Notes under the pieces: model-generated
What the model saw: only the letters and a program-made list of their open reading frames with translations
What the model was told of the DNA's origin: nothing
The model's database searches: none
Shown here: positions 28,510 to 40,248 of the stretch, piece after piece
Position numbering within the stretch: position 1 is the stretch's first letter
How the letters are laid out: every line of letters begins with the position of its first letter
Made by a program: the position numbers and the translations under genes
Origin: Prostheceraeus crozeri
Lineage: Eukaryota > Platyhelminthes > Polycladida > Euryleptidae
Assembly: GCA_907163375.1 (NCBI GenBank)
Contig: CAJQUW010012461.1
Location: 1-64,000, forward strand
Length of the DNA: 64,000 nt
Direction of reading: 5' to 3'

Positions 28510-29270
28510 AAGAAGCATTTTTAAAGTGAGACTGTTTAGACAGAATGATAATAATTCTTTTGTTAAATACAATGCACTTATGCTACAAGATCATATAAGA
28601 GAATATACTCTTGGAGCCATTCTGCGTTCTTTTATCTCCCGTGACATTGAAGTTATAATGCCTATATACAAGAGCTATGTCAGATCAACTCTCGAGTTTA
28701 ATTCCATAGTATGGTCTCCGTGTCGACGTTATTTGGTGGATCAAATTGAAAATGTCCAAAGGCGCTTTACTCGCTGTTTTCCTCATTTGCATTACTTTTG
28801 TTATAAAGATCGTTTGTCGAAACTGTCATTGTTAAGTCTGTCCGCACGACGACTACGTTATCAACTAATTTTTCTCTACAAATTGTTGAATGGTATGATG
28901 TCGTTGAATCCAGGACTTTTCTTAGAATTTTCAACCAACTATCGTTCTCGTTGCTGCATTCAGAAAATAATACCACCTCGTGTCACCCGTGATTACCGTC
29001 GATTCTTCTTTACATCAGATATCGTATTTCATTGGAATCAACTCACCGATGCCGAAGTCCAAGCACCGAACGTGTATTCTTTCAAGAAAAGTGTTGAACA
29101 GTATTTCAAGAGAACTGATATTTGGTAATGATTTTTCCTTTTTGAGCCTTCCTCATAACTTCGTTGATTTTGTTGCCCTTATGGGCCTTCTATTTGTCAC
29201 AGTAATTTGTATTCACGATCTAATTTGTATTTGCTTATTTTGATGACAAATATATCATTATTATTATAAG
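28510..29270 (+). mobile_element. LINE 3' fragment (reverse transcriptase tail)
   Basis: An open frame of 200 codons (28526-29128) starts inside the RT thumb: HIREYTLGAILRSFISRD, PIYKSYVRSTLEFNSIVWSP, then ENVQRRFTRCF and a long C-terminal tail ending FKKSVEQYFKRTDIW. These are standard for the end of ORF2 in jockey/CR1-type LINEs. The upstream part is missing (5' truncation), and a TATCATTATTATTATAA tail follows at about 29248-29266, a typical 3' end of such copies. The tail of the frame is intact, so the insertion is younger than the LINE at 19-23 kb. Confidence 0.85.
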
Positions 29271-30409
29271 ATGGGCACTTCGTTGGATCTAAACAGTATT
29301 TGATTAATTAAAAGAATGGAAAGTGTGTGTACTCTTTATATGCACATATCATAGCTCATGAACTTTTCCTAACATCGACTTTGTCAAGGATGCAATTATA
29401 GTTGTGTAGAAAATTACAAACTTTTGAAAGTCAAAAAGAAGAAATTATCATGATGAACCAGGACAAAAACAGCCAGAGTAATCAAAAATTGAGCTGTATG
29501 CCAGTTGCTGTTCTGAATCATTTATGATTTTAATCAATCAAACTTAGATAACGAAAATACTTTGATCGTTCTATAACCTCATATTTTTCCAGAATAATTT
29601 TGAATACAGTGGAGGCATTTTTGCAGTGACATGAATTTTTACATAAAATGCATGTCATTTGCGATTCGGGTTTGATTTCATCAAAACAACTTTGCATAAA
29701 GAGATGCTGTCCATTTCCAACAACAACAAGCAACCGTCAGATAGCTCTATGCTCTAAAATTGTTCTTTAGTTTGCGATGAAAATCCTACATTTCAATAAT
29801 TTTGGAATGTAGGGCTGTCCGAAGTTGCTTATTACTTTTGATAATTTAGACTATTAGTCTATTAATTAAGTCTTAATGAATTTCCATATATTCAGAAAAG
29901 CAGCATTCTTTGAAGCACCTTGATAATTCTTTATAAATAACATTTATACCACATCACAAATTTGAACCGAAACCCAAAAATAATTAAATTTGTTCTTCAC
30001 AGGCATTGAATTCACAAATCCTGTGCATTTTACCGTCAGTCATTGTTTTCACCAACATTACACCAAACCTAACCGGATGTCACGAGTCGATTGGGAAATG
30101 AGGAATGCCGAAATTGCTGCTGACAGAGGACAGAAAGAAAATTGATGACATCCGCTCATTGGGGGTGATCTTTAATAAGAACACTAGTAAACGAATGATT
30201 TGAAAACTTTGAAAATTGCAAAATCATAAGCCTTGCAAAATTAATGATGCAAAATTTAGAAACTTGCAAAAAGTCAAAAGGGGTAGATCATTCTGACCCG
30301 GAAACGACCCCTTGGTATTTGGATTTCTTTTCTGCTATTCGAATAGTCGGTAAAGTTTGGTTGTTTCAGAAAATGGGATTTCAATTTTGAAAAGGATTTC
30401 ACCATGCAC

Positions 30410-30604
30410 TCTAAACCAGCACCTCCTAAATCACACACTAAAGCAAGACACTATTCGTAACTAATAAAAAAATCCTAAAGCAAAGCGTTTTAGGAGGCTA
30501 GCGCACTAGGGTCATTGTTCGGTTTAGTATGTCAACATTCTATTTCACGCAACCTCCTAAAATTCTAGTGTGCGGCGTTTTAGGAGGTGACAGTTTACAG
30601 TGTA
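30410..30604. repeat. MITE-like palindromic element
   Basis: Ends are inverted copies: CACTCTAAACCAGCACCTCC and, read inward from the right, CACTGTAAACTGTCACCTCC, both followed by TAAA. Further inside, GCGTTTTAGGAGG and CCTCCTAAAATTC give a second inverted pair. About 195 bp, non-coding. The superfamily is not clear; target duplication was not resolved. Confidence 0.7.
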
Positions 30605-31579
30605 TTCTGAAAGTTCTACATGCACCTAAATTAGTAAGATATCATACACTTATAGATTGGAAGATCTGTTGTGTGCTGAAAGCTTAGTACGAATCAAGTT
30701 TTCTCATTCTCTGAACTTTTCAAAGTCTTCAACTGCTTTCCGTTTTCAAAATTCATCTTTGGTTTACACATGACCCTGCCCTCTCTGGTCTTACATGCTC
30801 AATCGCTCGACCAAGTCGCCCGTAGCGCTCTGTCCGATCGCATAGATCACTATTATCCATAGTAGATGTGTCACTCATCAAACATAGATGACTCTTCATC
30901 TTCTAAATCACTGGCAAGTAATTTATATTGGAATGATCAAAATACAAATATCATCACTTATGCAAAATGTCCTGAAAATTCAGGCATCCTAGTGTCTACG
31001 GATAAGAAATTCAATTACAAAGCAAACACAACCGGTCATGCCTACTGAATCAACTGGATAGAATATTCCTGTGATATTTATTACTATATAACTTTAGATT
31101 GAATAACTCATTACTATATTTCATGTCTAAGCTTCATTGAGCACTATTGATCACCAGCTCTTGCTATGTACATTTAGAGACATGGGTTTGATGAACATTT
31201 GTCATATGGTTGCGGAGCAATCTATCTGATTGTTCTTGTATTATTACCATTGATGGTCAGCTGTCACGGAGAATAAGCACAAAGTTAGGCGTGCCGCATG
31301 TCTGTTGAGGGTCTCTATAATGCTGAGTGTATTCGTGTCACATCTAAAACTTTAGCGACCTTCGAGTATAAAGATGTAGGAAGCTGATGATGCTCACGTT
31401 GTGATTTCTTTGCAATAATCATTAATAGGCCTGTTCGTGGTACACCGATGCACCGGTTCTCGGGCCGGTGTACCGAAATGCGTGAATTTCGATGAGATTG
31501 ATATTTCATTATATAATTTTAATTTTGATCAATTCATTTTATCTGTTATATCAGTCAAAGCAAATTGGAGAGAAGAGCA

Positions 31580-32235
31580 TTAACCCATTAGAGCCCACTG
31601 ATGCATTAATGCGACACCTGAACGTTTGAGCTCTGTAAAAGTGATGACGTAGATCACAACAGCATTTCTTCATGGATGCATTCCAAAATAATCTTCTTTA
31701 AGCAGATATTGAAAAACTTGTTTGAAATTTTTACCCTTGAACGCGCGCAAACAAATTTGATTTATCAAATCTGTATACAAATCAGAGGTTTCACGAAAGA
31801 AAATCCTACTGATGCATTTATGCAACAGTGGGCTCTAATGTACAACAAACGTTTCAATTATTAAAATACTCAATGGAAACATTATCTATTTTATTGTAAA
31901 TATCTCATTTTACATTGCTCTAGACAACTCAAACTTTATAAGTTAGTAAGATAAGGATGTGTTTTTTAGCATAATACCAGCAAAATTAATTAAAGACATG
32001 AAGCAAATATGCCACGAAGTATGTTTCTATTGTTGAATGTATCGGTAGACATTCGTAATTTGATTTATGCACGTTTCATTGTGTACGAATAAATCTTTGT
32101 CTGAATAGTTGTGAACAAAATGATATGTTCTTAATTTTGCTGCTGTTGCAAAAATGCAACAGTGGGCTCTAATGTGGAACAGGATTTAATACGTATATGC
32201 ATCATCACAGCCCAGTGTTGTATTAATGCAACGCC
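31580..32235. repeat. Cluster of inverted repeats, possibly piggyBac-like MITEs
   Basis: TTAACCCATTAGAGCCCACT at 31580 is inverted at 31822-31842 (CAACAGTGGGCTCTAATGT), and that 19-mer recurs directly at 32158-32176, followed by another inverted partner (CCAGTGTTGTATTAATGCAA). A TTAACCC start is typical of piggyBac ends, but a matching right end with TTAA was not found. Confidence 0.45.
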
Positions 32236-33508
32236 TTTCTATTTTTTTAAATTCCATTAGAAAATAGTAATCATTTAAGCATGTTAACACTTTGATTATA
32301 ACTATCTTAAATCATGATGAATTATTTTTCTCTACGAAGGTTCTATGGGCTTGGGCTTTAATGGGGTATGCATACAGCATAATTACTTCAATTGGGAGAA
32401 AATTATTCAATGCAAGCTTTAAATTTCTATATCATGACGATGAAGCTCTTTGAAAATCATTGCCATTTCACAAATAAGTTATTTGTGAAATAACAGATGA
32501 ATTAACAGATACTGTAAGAGCATTTACAGCAACAGATGTTGAGAAAAATGTGAAAAAAGTGACGAAAATTGGATAATTCAATTTCAAAGTCATGATAGAT
32601 CATTTTGGGTTACAAAATCTCGAGTAACGCAACCTTAGGATGTCGGAATCTCATATTGAATACTACACGCACATTGCTGTTGCTCCTTTTTGTCAAGATA
32701 AACGTAGGCTGTCTCAGCATTTCAGTGGTCAACGATCCTTCCGAAATATCTTTTTCAGCATCCGTTAACATTATAGTATTTTCAAGGAGTATAGACGAGT
32801 ATTAACATTGCTATTGTTGAATACTGACATCGCGATTAACCATGCAAATTATTTTCAAAGCAAATCATATCAATGAATCGGGCCATAGATTTACAGAGAT
32901 AAGTAACTAAGACAATCTTACATATTTAAAAAGAGAATAAATAACTTGACAGATCATACAAAATAAGAAAAAAGACAAGCGCATGAAAAGTTAAGACCGC
33001 TAGCCATCGGTGAACTTAAGCCATTCCCTCTGATTATCGCAACACTGATGCGCTGCTGTAACCAAGAATGTTCACGTCGGTCACCAGTTGCTTCACTCAT
33101 TAGATGGCCTAGTGACTTATGAAAGGTCGTTGTTGATTCACCGTACACACCAGTAGTCTCGCTAACTAAGATATCAATGAAATGAATATCTTTGGCATAG
33201 AAGTGTAGCTCATCAGCAATTATTCTACCTTGCAAATAGACTGTCATCAAACGTTTTCAAATTGTAGAGAACGTATTGCCAGCATAATGCGGGTGAAGCA
33301 CACTATTTATGTATAAAGATATTTTTTTAAAATTGAAAGGCAATTTTCATGAAATTTTTTTGATAGATGAAACCAACTGTGTCTACTTTATGACGATCAC
33401 CAATTTGTAGTTTGTGTTACCACTGTAAAAGCTCTACCACCAATAAACGGTGGCAATAGAGCAATTCATTTTAATTCCTTTGTTTCACATGATATAGTCA
33501 ATATTCCT

Positions 33509-34162
33509 GAATAATTTTTGGCTTGACATTTAAAATATAAATATTTTGGAAAGAGCCAAATTTTTTTGATCTTAAAATATTTGATTATTGATACAAACAT
33601 CTACAAACATCTACAAACGTCTACAAACATATACAATCACTCAATAATCAAAGCACTTTTTCTAACATTTACAACGACTTCAATAATGTCAACCGACAAG
33701 GACGCTACAAATCTCAGACTACGTGAAGCGTATTACATCAAGAAAATTAAGCCTGAAATTAACGATCGATTTGAACTGAATAGCTACAATGATTTTCTTT
33801 TTCTTTGTATACTTATACCATCCATCTAAATTTGACTTCACAGTTTTTTTACTGTGTCCACTGTTTTTATATGCTTCTTCTCTTTCCTCAGTCAGGTCAT
33901 AGATTTACTATCGGTACTATGTAACCCGATACTACGTGCCTCATAGCTCTCATCTTCTCTCTCTTGCACTTCTATATCTATCCCAATCTTCTATTTTCTA
34001 TTTCCTATCCAACAGTTGAATCAGTGTAAATTTCAAATCTTGCTTGTATTGATATTCCTTCAATAGTTGCCTGAAGATAGCTGCTTGTGGCAGCTGAAAT
34101 ATGTCGCTATCGATAATCAAATATCTTAAGATCAAAAAAATTTGGCTCTTTCCAAAATATTT
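33509..34162 (+). mobile_element. Small Penelope-like retroelement remnant with inverted ends
   Basis: Inverted repeats of about 59 bp (33536-33594 and 34105-34165) frame the unit, sharing AATATTTTGGAAAGAGCCAA. A 16-bp direct repeat, ATATAGTCAATATTCC, lies at 33493-33508 and at 34163-34178, so it is a target duplication. Between the left duplication and the inverted repeat there is a 27-bp extension. Inside, ATNLRLREAYYIKKIKPEIN matches the C-terminal end of the GIY-YIG endonuclease of Penelope-like elements. The reverse transcriptase is absent, so this is a short, 5'-truncated copy. Confidence 0.75.
34071..34107 (+). ncRNA. Hammerhead ribozyme-like motif in the Penelope-like remnant
   Basis: CTGAAGA, then AGCTGC ... 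GCAGCT as stem II with a short loop, then GAAA, then ATGTCGC. CUGANGA plus stem II plus GAAA is the hammerhead core, and such ribozymes are a known feature of the terminal repeats of Penelope-like elements. One unpaired base next to stem II and an unverified cleavage site leave activity open. Confidence 0.55.
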
Positions 34163-34504
34163 ATATAGTCAATATTCCATTTTCAGTCAACGATGATCAG
34201 CTAGTTTTCAATCCCATGTTCCTCCGACTTCCAGAAACTTTCACTTTTTTTCTTTATACTTTTCGTTTTCACTCTACTAAATGCATACATTCTTTCATCG
34301 ACAATTGAGGTCAAACCAGCCGTCTTGTGCATAAATGAATTTCAGCTTTCAGTCCAGGTGCTATATATCGAGGAGTCCATGACTAACTGAACATTTGTAA
34401 TGAAAGATAAAGACCCTAACTTCAAGATCTTGAAATTTTAATTGACAATAACACGATAATCTATAGTGCGAAGCAAATGATAGTTCATCATTGCTTGAAT
34501 AGCT

Positions 34505-34572
34505 GCTTCAGTGTACGATAACCGGTTCACCGGTGCGATCAGGTATACCGGTAGGTAGCGCACAGCCCTAAT
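34505..34572. repeat. Possible terminal end of a small hAT-like element
   Basis: ACCGGTTCACCGGTGCGATC, then TATACCGGTAGGTAGCGCAC followed by AGCCCTA; read on the other strand it starts TAGGGCTGTGCG, which resembles some hAT ends. The related palindrome at 31440-31475 (GGTACACCGATGCACCGG) could be the other end or a second copy. No transposase is present between them. Confidence 0.3.
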
Positions 34573-34739
34573 CATCAACATCAACTCAAATTCAAATATT
34601 ACTAATCAGTGAAACTGATAAAATGGAAGGGTTATTCATGGAAGCCAAGCTGCCTTTGAATAAGGGAAAATCAAGTATTATATGTATTATAAGTTGATTC
34701 AGGTGAATCACACCCAAATTTGAAGTTATAAATCCCTAA

Positions 34740-35140
34740 GATCATCAAGATGAAGATTTTTGGTGTGATGTTCAAAAACGGCTTTTGTGGAAAAAATGCA
34801 ATCGATGTTTTTTCATTATACGTAAAGCAAAGGCACTTGCATCAAATCGTGAGTTGTGTGCAATTTACAGTGCTATAATTCTTTCATTGATTGAATTCGC
34901 TTGTCCAGTGTTTGTGGCCTTAAGTAAACTTTATACGACGAAACGAAATCGAGAATGGAAGCTGCTCGGAGATTAGGGCCTTTAAGATAACTTATGAAAC
35001 AACTTAGATTAGAAGAGAAAAATTTAGTAAAGGTTTATTCAAGCATTTTCTTCGTAATGATGGGCACATTCTCCACAAATACTTATTGAAGCGCATCCAT
35101 TGCTCAAGACAGTTCTAGTGAACCACAATCGCATACAGAT
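34740..35140 (+). mobile_element. LINE reverse transcriptase fragment
   Basis: Encodes FFIIRKAKALASNRELCAIY and then SAIILSLIEFACPVFVALS, the thumb region of LINE ORF2 (R-x-L-K ... L-I-x-S-x-x-E-Y/F-A-C-P-V-F). Upstream DQDEDFWCDVQKRLLW-like residues are in a different frame. Short, 5'- and probably 3'-truncated. Confidence 0.65.
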
Positions 35141-37301
35141 GAGACGCATGTGGTCAAGTTCATAAACAGTGATCTGTCTAAGTGGATTTTAAAAGTGGAA
35201 ATGTACAACACATCATCATCAAACATTCATTATGGTATCCTTATTTTGCTGTCGTCGCTTACTTACTCAGTTACTTATGATTTCCATTGTTGAAATATAC
35301 ACACTTATTTGCTATTATCAGTCATCATATGTGTATAATACATGCATATGTTGTTCACCTTCCGACTCGTCATTATGCTTGTGATGTCACTAATAACATC
35401 GATCACACGATCAGTGCCTTAGAAAATGGCATCGCGCAGTATATCTCAAGCAGAACAATCAATCAAGATCAACAGCACACTCTGAGATCGGACAACAATG
35501 CAGAACATAAAGCGTATGGTATTGTTCGGAAAGTGACTTGAAATCGCTGAGGCGTAGCTTACACAGCATTAAACTCCAAATTCGTGAAAACTCGAAAAGG
35601 AACGAAGACCCTACTAGACGCTTATTTATTCTCCAATTATGTTGACGAATAAGACTATTTACTTTTAACTGAGTTGTATATTATCTCACTACTTTTAATT
35701 TCGCTACTGATTAGGCTTTGTATATGAATAAGTGGGAGAATAGAAGCAGTAACTGGAAATAAGTCCGAATTAGTAATTGCTTAGCAATTGAAACGCGCTG
35801 CTACCTCTTACCAAGATAGGTCTTCAGCCATATCTCGCGCCATGTGGGATTGTTTATGTGAGGGATCAGTAAAATTCCAAAATTGCACTACACGAATAAA
35901 TTCGATTTCAAGCGGTTTTATCTATTTTCATTCTAATTTTTTCTATTTCATTGTATTTGCTTCTCAACACCAATGACAATTTTGATATTTGCTATCCTGA
36001 ATAATATCAATTCTGTAGAGGACACAAACGGGCAATTCACCTAGATGGAGATTACAGCGATCACGTCGTGAATTCTCACGCTTTTAGTTTTTGCCGGTTG
36101 ATCGCTTTAACTCAAAATATTTTATTTTTCCTTACTTGGTATCACTTTCACTCTTCAAAACATTGAAGCATTTAGCATTTCGTTTGATCTACCTTACTTG
36201 GTATTTTGCATGTATTTACATGACAATTTAATTAGAAGCTACTATTTTTGTTGCTAGGTCTCGTTTGAAATTTCGATGAAATACCACTGCTGTGTAAATA
36301 AATCTGCGAACATTGACTATCTCAGATGAAGATATGCAGAAAATTCGAAGGGAAATTGTCTGAACACGAAAAGCAATCATTCAGCGCTCATCCTAAACGA
36401 TGGTGAATTTCCAGCAAATTCAAATAACAAATGAATAGTGTGATTCATTTACTAAGTGTAATCTACACAGTTGCTACTTTAAAACGCATTTTGATATCCT
36501 GATTTCTCTCATTGCTATATTAGTAATTTGCTTTATTCAAATTTTACTAAAAATTTACCTCAATAATTAATTTATGGTTGATATTTAGTTTTGACAATTA
36601 ATTTTAAAGATTTGCACATGACTACTTATCTCCCATGTGTCTGTCAGACAAGAGAGATTTAATAACAGAGAAAAAAAGAGATTAAACGAACTAGATATGG
36701 TTTGGTTTAAGTTGGAAAAAATAGTAGGCCTAAGTGTCATCTATTTCATATATAATAATATTCTATCATAATATGATGCAATTCTCTGAGTTAAACAAAT
36801 ACTATATATGTAGCTGAAGACTAACTGAACTCTTCTATCACAAAAATTCAATTCAAATCAGTGATTTTTTTTAATAATTTAGTAACTCACACGCACAGAA
36901 TGATTCAATGTCAATCTATAAAAGAACAAACATTATGCGTTTGACACACACAATCTAATAAAGCTTGTAAATGTCTCTTCCTTGTCCTTGAGGCTACAAT
37001 AGCTTGCTATGACAATTTAACATCAAACAAGCTGACTTTCTCGAGATATTAGATGAAACATGAAAAGTGCAATGTAGAATGAAAAGAATAGGTCGTCTAT
37101 TCATATCTGATTTCATAGCCTTATCATCGAAGACATTTTGTTTGAATCAAATGCATAGATTGAGCATCATTGAGTATGAAAACAATGGCATGGCAATTAT
37201 ATTAATCTGTTCATTATTTTTGTTATCTTGTTTCAAGAAAATGTCAATTGAAAGTCTTTTTATTGATTAAAGTATGAAGTACAATTTGCCTTCGCTTTCA
37301 G
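35141..37301. other. Stretch upstream of the first visible channel exon
   Basis: No exon encoding the missing start of the channel T1 domain (the N-V-G-G segment) was recognised here or further left. The region is probably intron. A pyrimidine-rich acceptor, TTTGCCTTCGCTTTCAG, ends it. Confidence 0.55.
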
Positions 37302-37681
37302 GAACTCGACTCGCGCGCCTTTGTCCGACAAGCCAATACTTTCACAAAGCGAAACAGGAATACTTCTTTGATCGCGATCCTGAGGTGTTTCGAGCTGTTC
37401 TGAATTATCACCGTTTAGGAGAGTTACATATACCTCTGCACATGTGCGGACCAAGTCTTGAACGAGAATTGAAGTATTGGGGTATTCCAGAAGAGCTGAT
37501 ACAAAAGTGCTGTTGGATTCATTACATCCAGTTGAAATCACAGAAATATTCCCTCGCGGACTTTGAATGCTACTTCGCTGATCATCAGTATGAGAAGCTG
37601 CTCGGAAATGGAAGCCATTCACGAACTCGCTTTCGGTTATGGAATATTATGAATAAACCTTCATCCTCAAAATTGGCATTG
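37302..37681 (+). CDS. Kv channel internal exon: T1 domain (Shaw/Kv3-like)
   Basis: The exon is bounded by a TTTCAG acceptor and a GTAAGT donor. It begins in the G-T-R-L-A motif of the T1 tetramerisation domain and continues EYFFDRDPEVFRAVLNYHRL. The Zn-binding motif of Kv2-4 channels is intact: H-x5-C-x20-C-C (HIPLHMC ... KCCW). T1 sets subunit assembly in the cytoplasm. A 70-residue linker to S1 follows, ending SSSKLAL, and the exon closes on a complete codon (phase 0), which fits the next exon at 54287. The first codon is split, so at least one upstream exon with the N-terminus is missing from the window. CGPSLERELKYWGIPEE resembles Kv3 most. Confidence 0.9.
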
Positions 37682-39354
37682 GTAAGTATCATCTTATTTT
37701 GTGATTTCTGTGAGAATATTGTTTGGAGTGAATTCTTCTGAATAATAGCAAGACAGGAACCCGGCAAGTTCTAACCCTTTAGCCAGTCCCGCGCACCTGA
37801 ACTGTGGATCATGTGGGTCATGAGTCACCTTTCTGTCGGTTGCGGATCACTTTCACTGATCTTACCAAAAGAGTCTAAAATAATTTCAATTTTGATATCA
37901 AATTATCAACTGTTATGAACCAATTTCATCTCTTCAAAGAATTCCTTGCATTAAATATAGCCAACTTTGTTTTGATCTTTGTCATTCGCGAAATTGGTTT
38001 TATCATCTTGTCGTTCGTAAGACACATGGTGTCATGCGAAGTAAATTTTTGATTAAATTTGCTTTAAAAAATTCAATGCATGTAATCTGATCATTCATGT
38101 ACGCTTACTACTCATAATTCAAACAAATCGGAAAGCTGATCGGAAAATAGTACTTTACGTTGAACGGAAATGTCGTCTAGCAGGCAACCTACTGTGTTAA
38201 GATATTTATAATACATTATATTACATCACATTATATTTTGCTTTATACTGAAATTGACATTTTAACCCTTCATTTGCCTGAGGATTCGTGTAGAGACTGA
38301 AATTGACCACAATTCATTTATTTCAATGCTAATATAATTAGATGTGGTTTTGCCTTTCATTGACATTTTCAACAAACCAATACATGCTTGTCTGGTTATA
38401 GTGGTCTTGCACGACAGCGCAAACATATGCAGTTGAAGCATTTGAACTGCAAATGTATCTCGCAAGTTGATAAGAAATATTTTATATTCTGCTATCAATT
38501 CTGATGATAGATGTTTCTGTTAGCGTTTCTTCCAATATCCTTGTACTGTTTAAATATGCTTCCTCGTGTTCATTGATATAGTGCATTTAAAAAATGCAAT
38601 GTTTGCTAGCGCTACGAGCGAGACACCCATTGTAGTGTTGTGAATGTAAATTGCATATTAAAAGTCTATTTTGCAAATGAATTAGGAAACGCATTTATAT
38701 CTGATTTTAGAAGCATGCTGATGTGGTCGCAAAAATGTCGGAAATTTGATCATATCTTTATAAAAAATGTAGCTATATATAACTGTTTATATTGTAATTA
38801 ATATCATGGACTCAGGAGCATTTTTGAGACTCAATAATGTAAGTCTTGCAAAAATTGCAATGGCTATTTACGTAATACATCAAAAATTATAATTCAGCAA
38901 AATGAAGCAAAGAAGACTATATATTATTCGTCATAACTGCGGACTCGGGAGATGACATGGTAAATAGGTTGGATCTATTGCAGGCGCAGTAATTTAATAG
39001 AGTCAAAACATTGGCATCTAACTTATAAGATGCATAATTGTATACATGAAGATGAATCAGTATTTACATCGAGATTCCATTGTCTGAAATGCTCTCATCA
39101 GCAAGATAAATTGATAATAGAATTTACCGCATGACTCCCTTCTCTTAAATTAAGTCTTATATATTATTTTCCCGATAATTACAGAAATACAGAATTACAG
39201 ATACAATTGCACATGTACAGCTGCCGCCAAAAGTCTCTTGACCGGCAAGAAATTAAGTCAAAACAAAATATATGACGATATATTTATCTTGCATCTTAAA
39301 AAGTCAAACTAATGGACACCAACTAAACAAAGACGTGTTAAAAGTTAAGAAAAA

Positions 39355-40061
39355 TCAGTATTTTGAGTGTTCACCACCGTTTTCAAGCACAGTGGCAACC
39401 CGACGTGGCATGCTGTCTACCAAATCTTGGCATCGTGTAGGCGTGATTTCCATGCACCAAACTCTCCTGATAGTTTCCTTCAAATCATTCAAACTGGTTG
39501 GCTTGTGTTCGGAAATTTTGTTCTTCATGAAGTTCCATAAGTTTTCAATTGGGTTTAAATCTGGGCTGTTGCCAGGCCATGGCCCACAGACTTCAATGCC
39601 TTCGCTGGATAACCATTCACTGACACATCTCGCTTTATGGCATGGAGCACCATCATGCATAAAGATGTTTGTCTGTCGAACTTCCATCATTGTTGGGAGA
39701 CGATCTTTCAACAGTTCGAGGTAGTTGCTGGCTCTCATTGTGGTCCTAGGAGGCAAGAAATACAGATTCCCTCGCCCACTGCTGGAAAAACTCCCCCAAA
39801 TCATAACTTGCGGAGAGTGCTTGACCGTTTGGACAATGTAGCGTTTGTTATAACGGCTATTAGGTGGTCTACGATTTTTATTTGATCCACGATTTGAGAA
39901 CTGTTGGACAATCGTTTCGTCACTGAAAAGCACTTTCGCCCACATTTCAGGAGTTCAGTCTTTCACTCGATTGCAGAAAGCAAGTCGATCGCGGATATTC
40001 TTTGGAGATAATGCCGGTTTTTTTGCTGGTCGATAGGCCTTTAAATTGAATTCTGTGCTTA
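39355..40061 (-). pseudogene. Tc1-type transposase, catalytic part (DD35E)
   Basis: Contains AKVLFSDETIVQQ with the first Asp, TNIFMHDGAPCHK with the second, and GNSPDLNPIENLWNFMK with the catalytic Glu. Thirty-five residues separate the second Asp from the Glu, one more than in classical Tc1 (DD34E), which points to the DD35E branch. A stop codon lies upstream, in RVKD-TPEMW (about 39957), perhaps where most relatives have Trp. The N-terminal part is at 43938-44239, on the far side of the LTR element, so the gene is disabled. Confidence 0.9.
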
Positions 40062-40066
40062 GTCTC

Positions 40067-40185
40067 TGTTAGAAGTCACCTTTAGTCATCGAATTCTTTT
40101 ATTCACTGGCTGCCGCCGTCATGCAGCAGGCCATGTAACACAGTTCAACAGCGGACAATAGAATCTGCACAATGGCACTCTAACA
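40067..40185 (-). repeat. 3' LTR of the Ty3/gypsy element
   Basis: 119 bp, TG...CA ended, identical to the other LTR. As the element reads leftward, this is the downstream LTR. Confidence 0.95.
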
Positions 40186-40248
40186 CTCTCCCCCTTCTAG
40201 AGTGAATTCAAATTTGAATTCTACACATAAGCACAAATAATTATTTCA

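Larger units (their letters stand above)
29271..33508. other. Gene-poor stretch with palindromic repeats
   Basis: Contains a MITE-like palindrome (30410-30604) and a cluster of inverted repeats (31580-32235). A CGGTTCTCGGGCCGGTG palindrome lies at about 31450-31472. No gene recognised. Confidence 0.6.
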
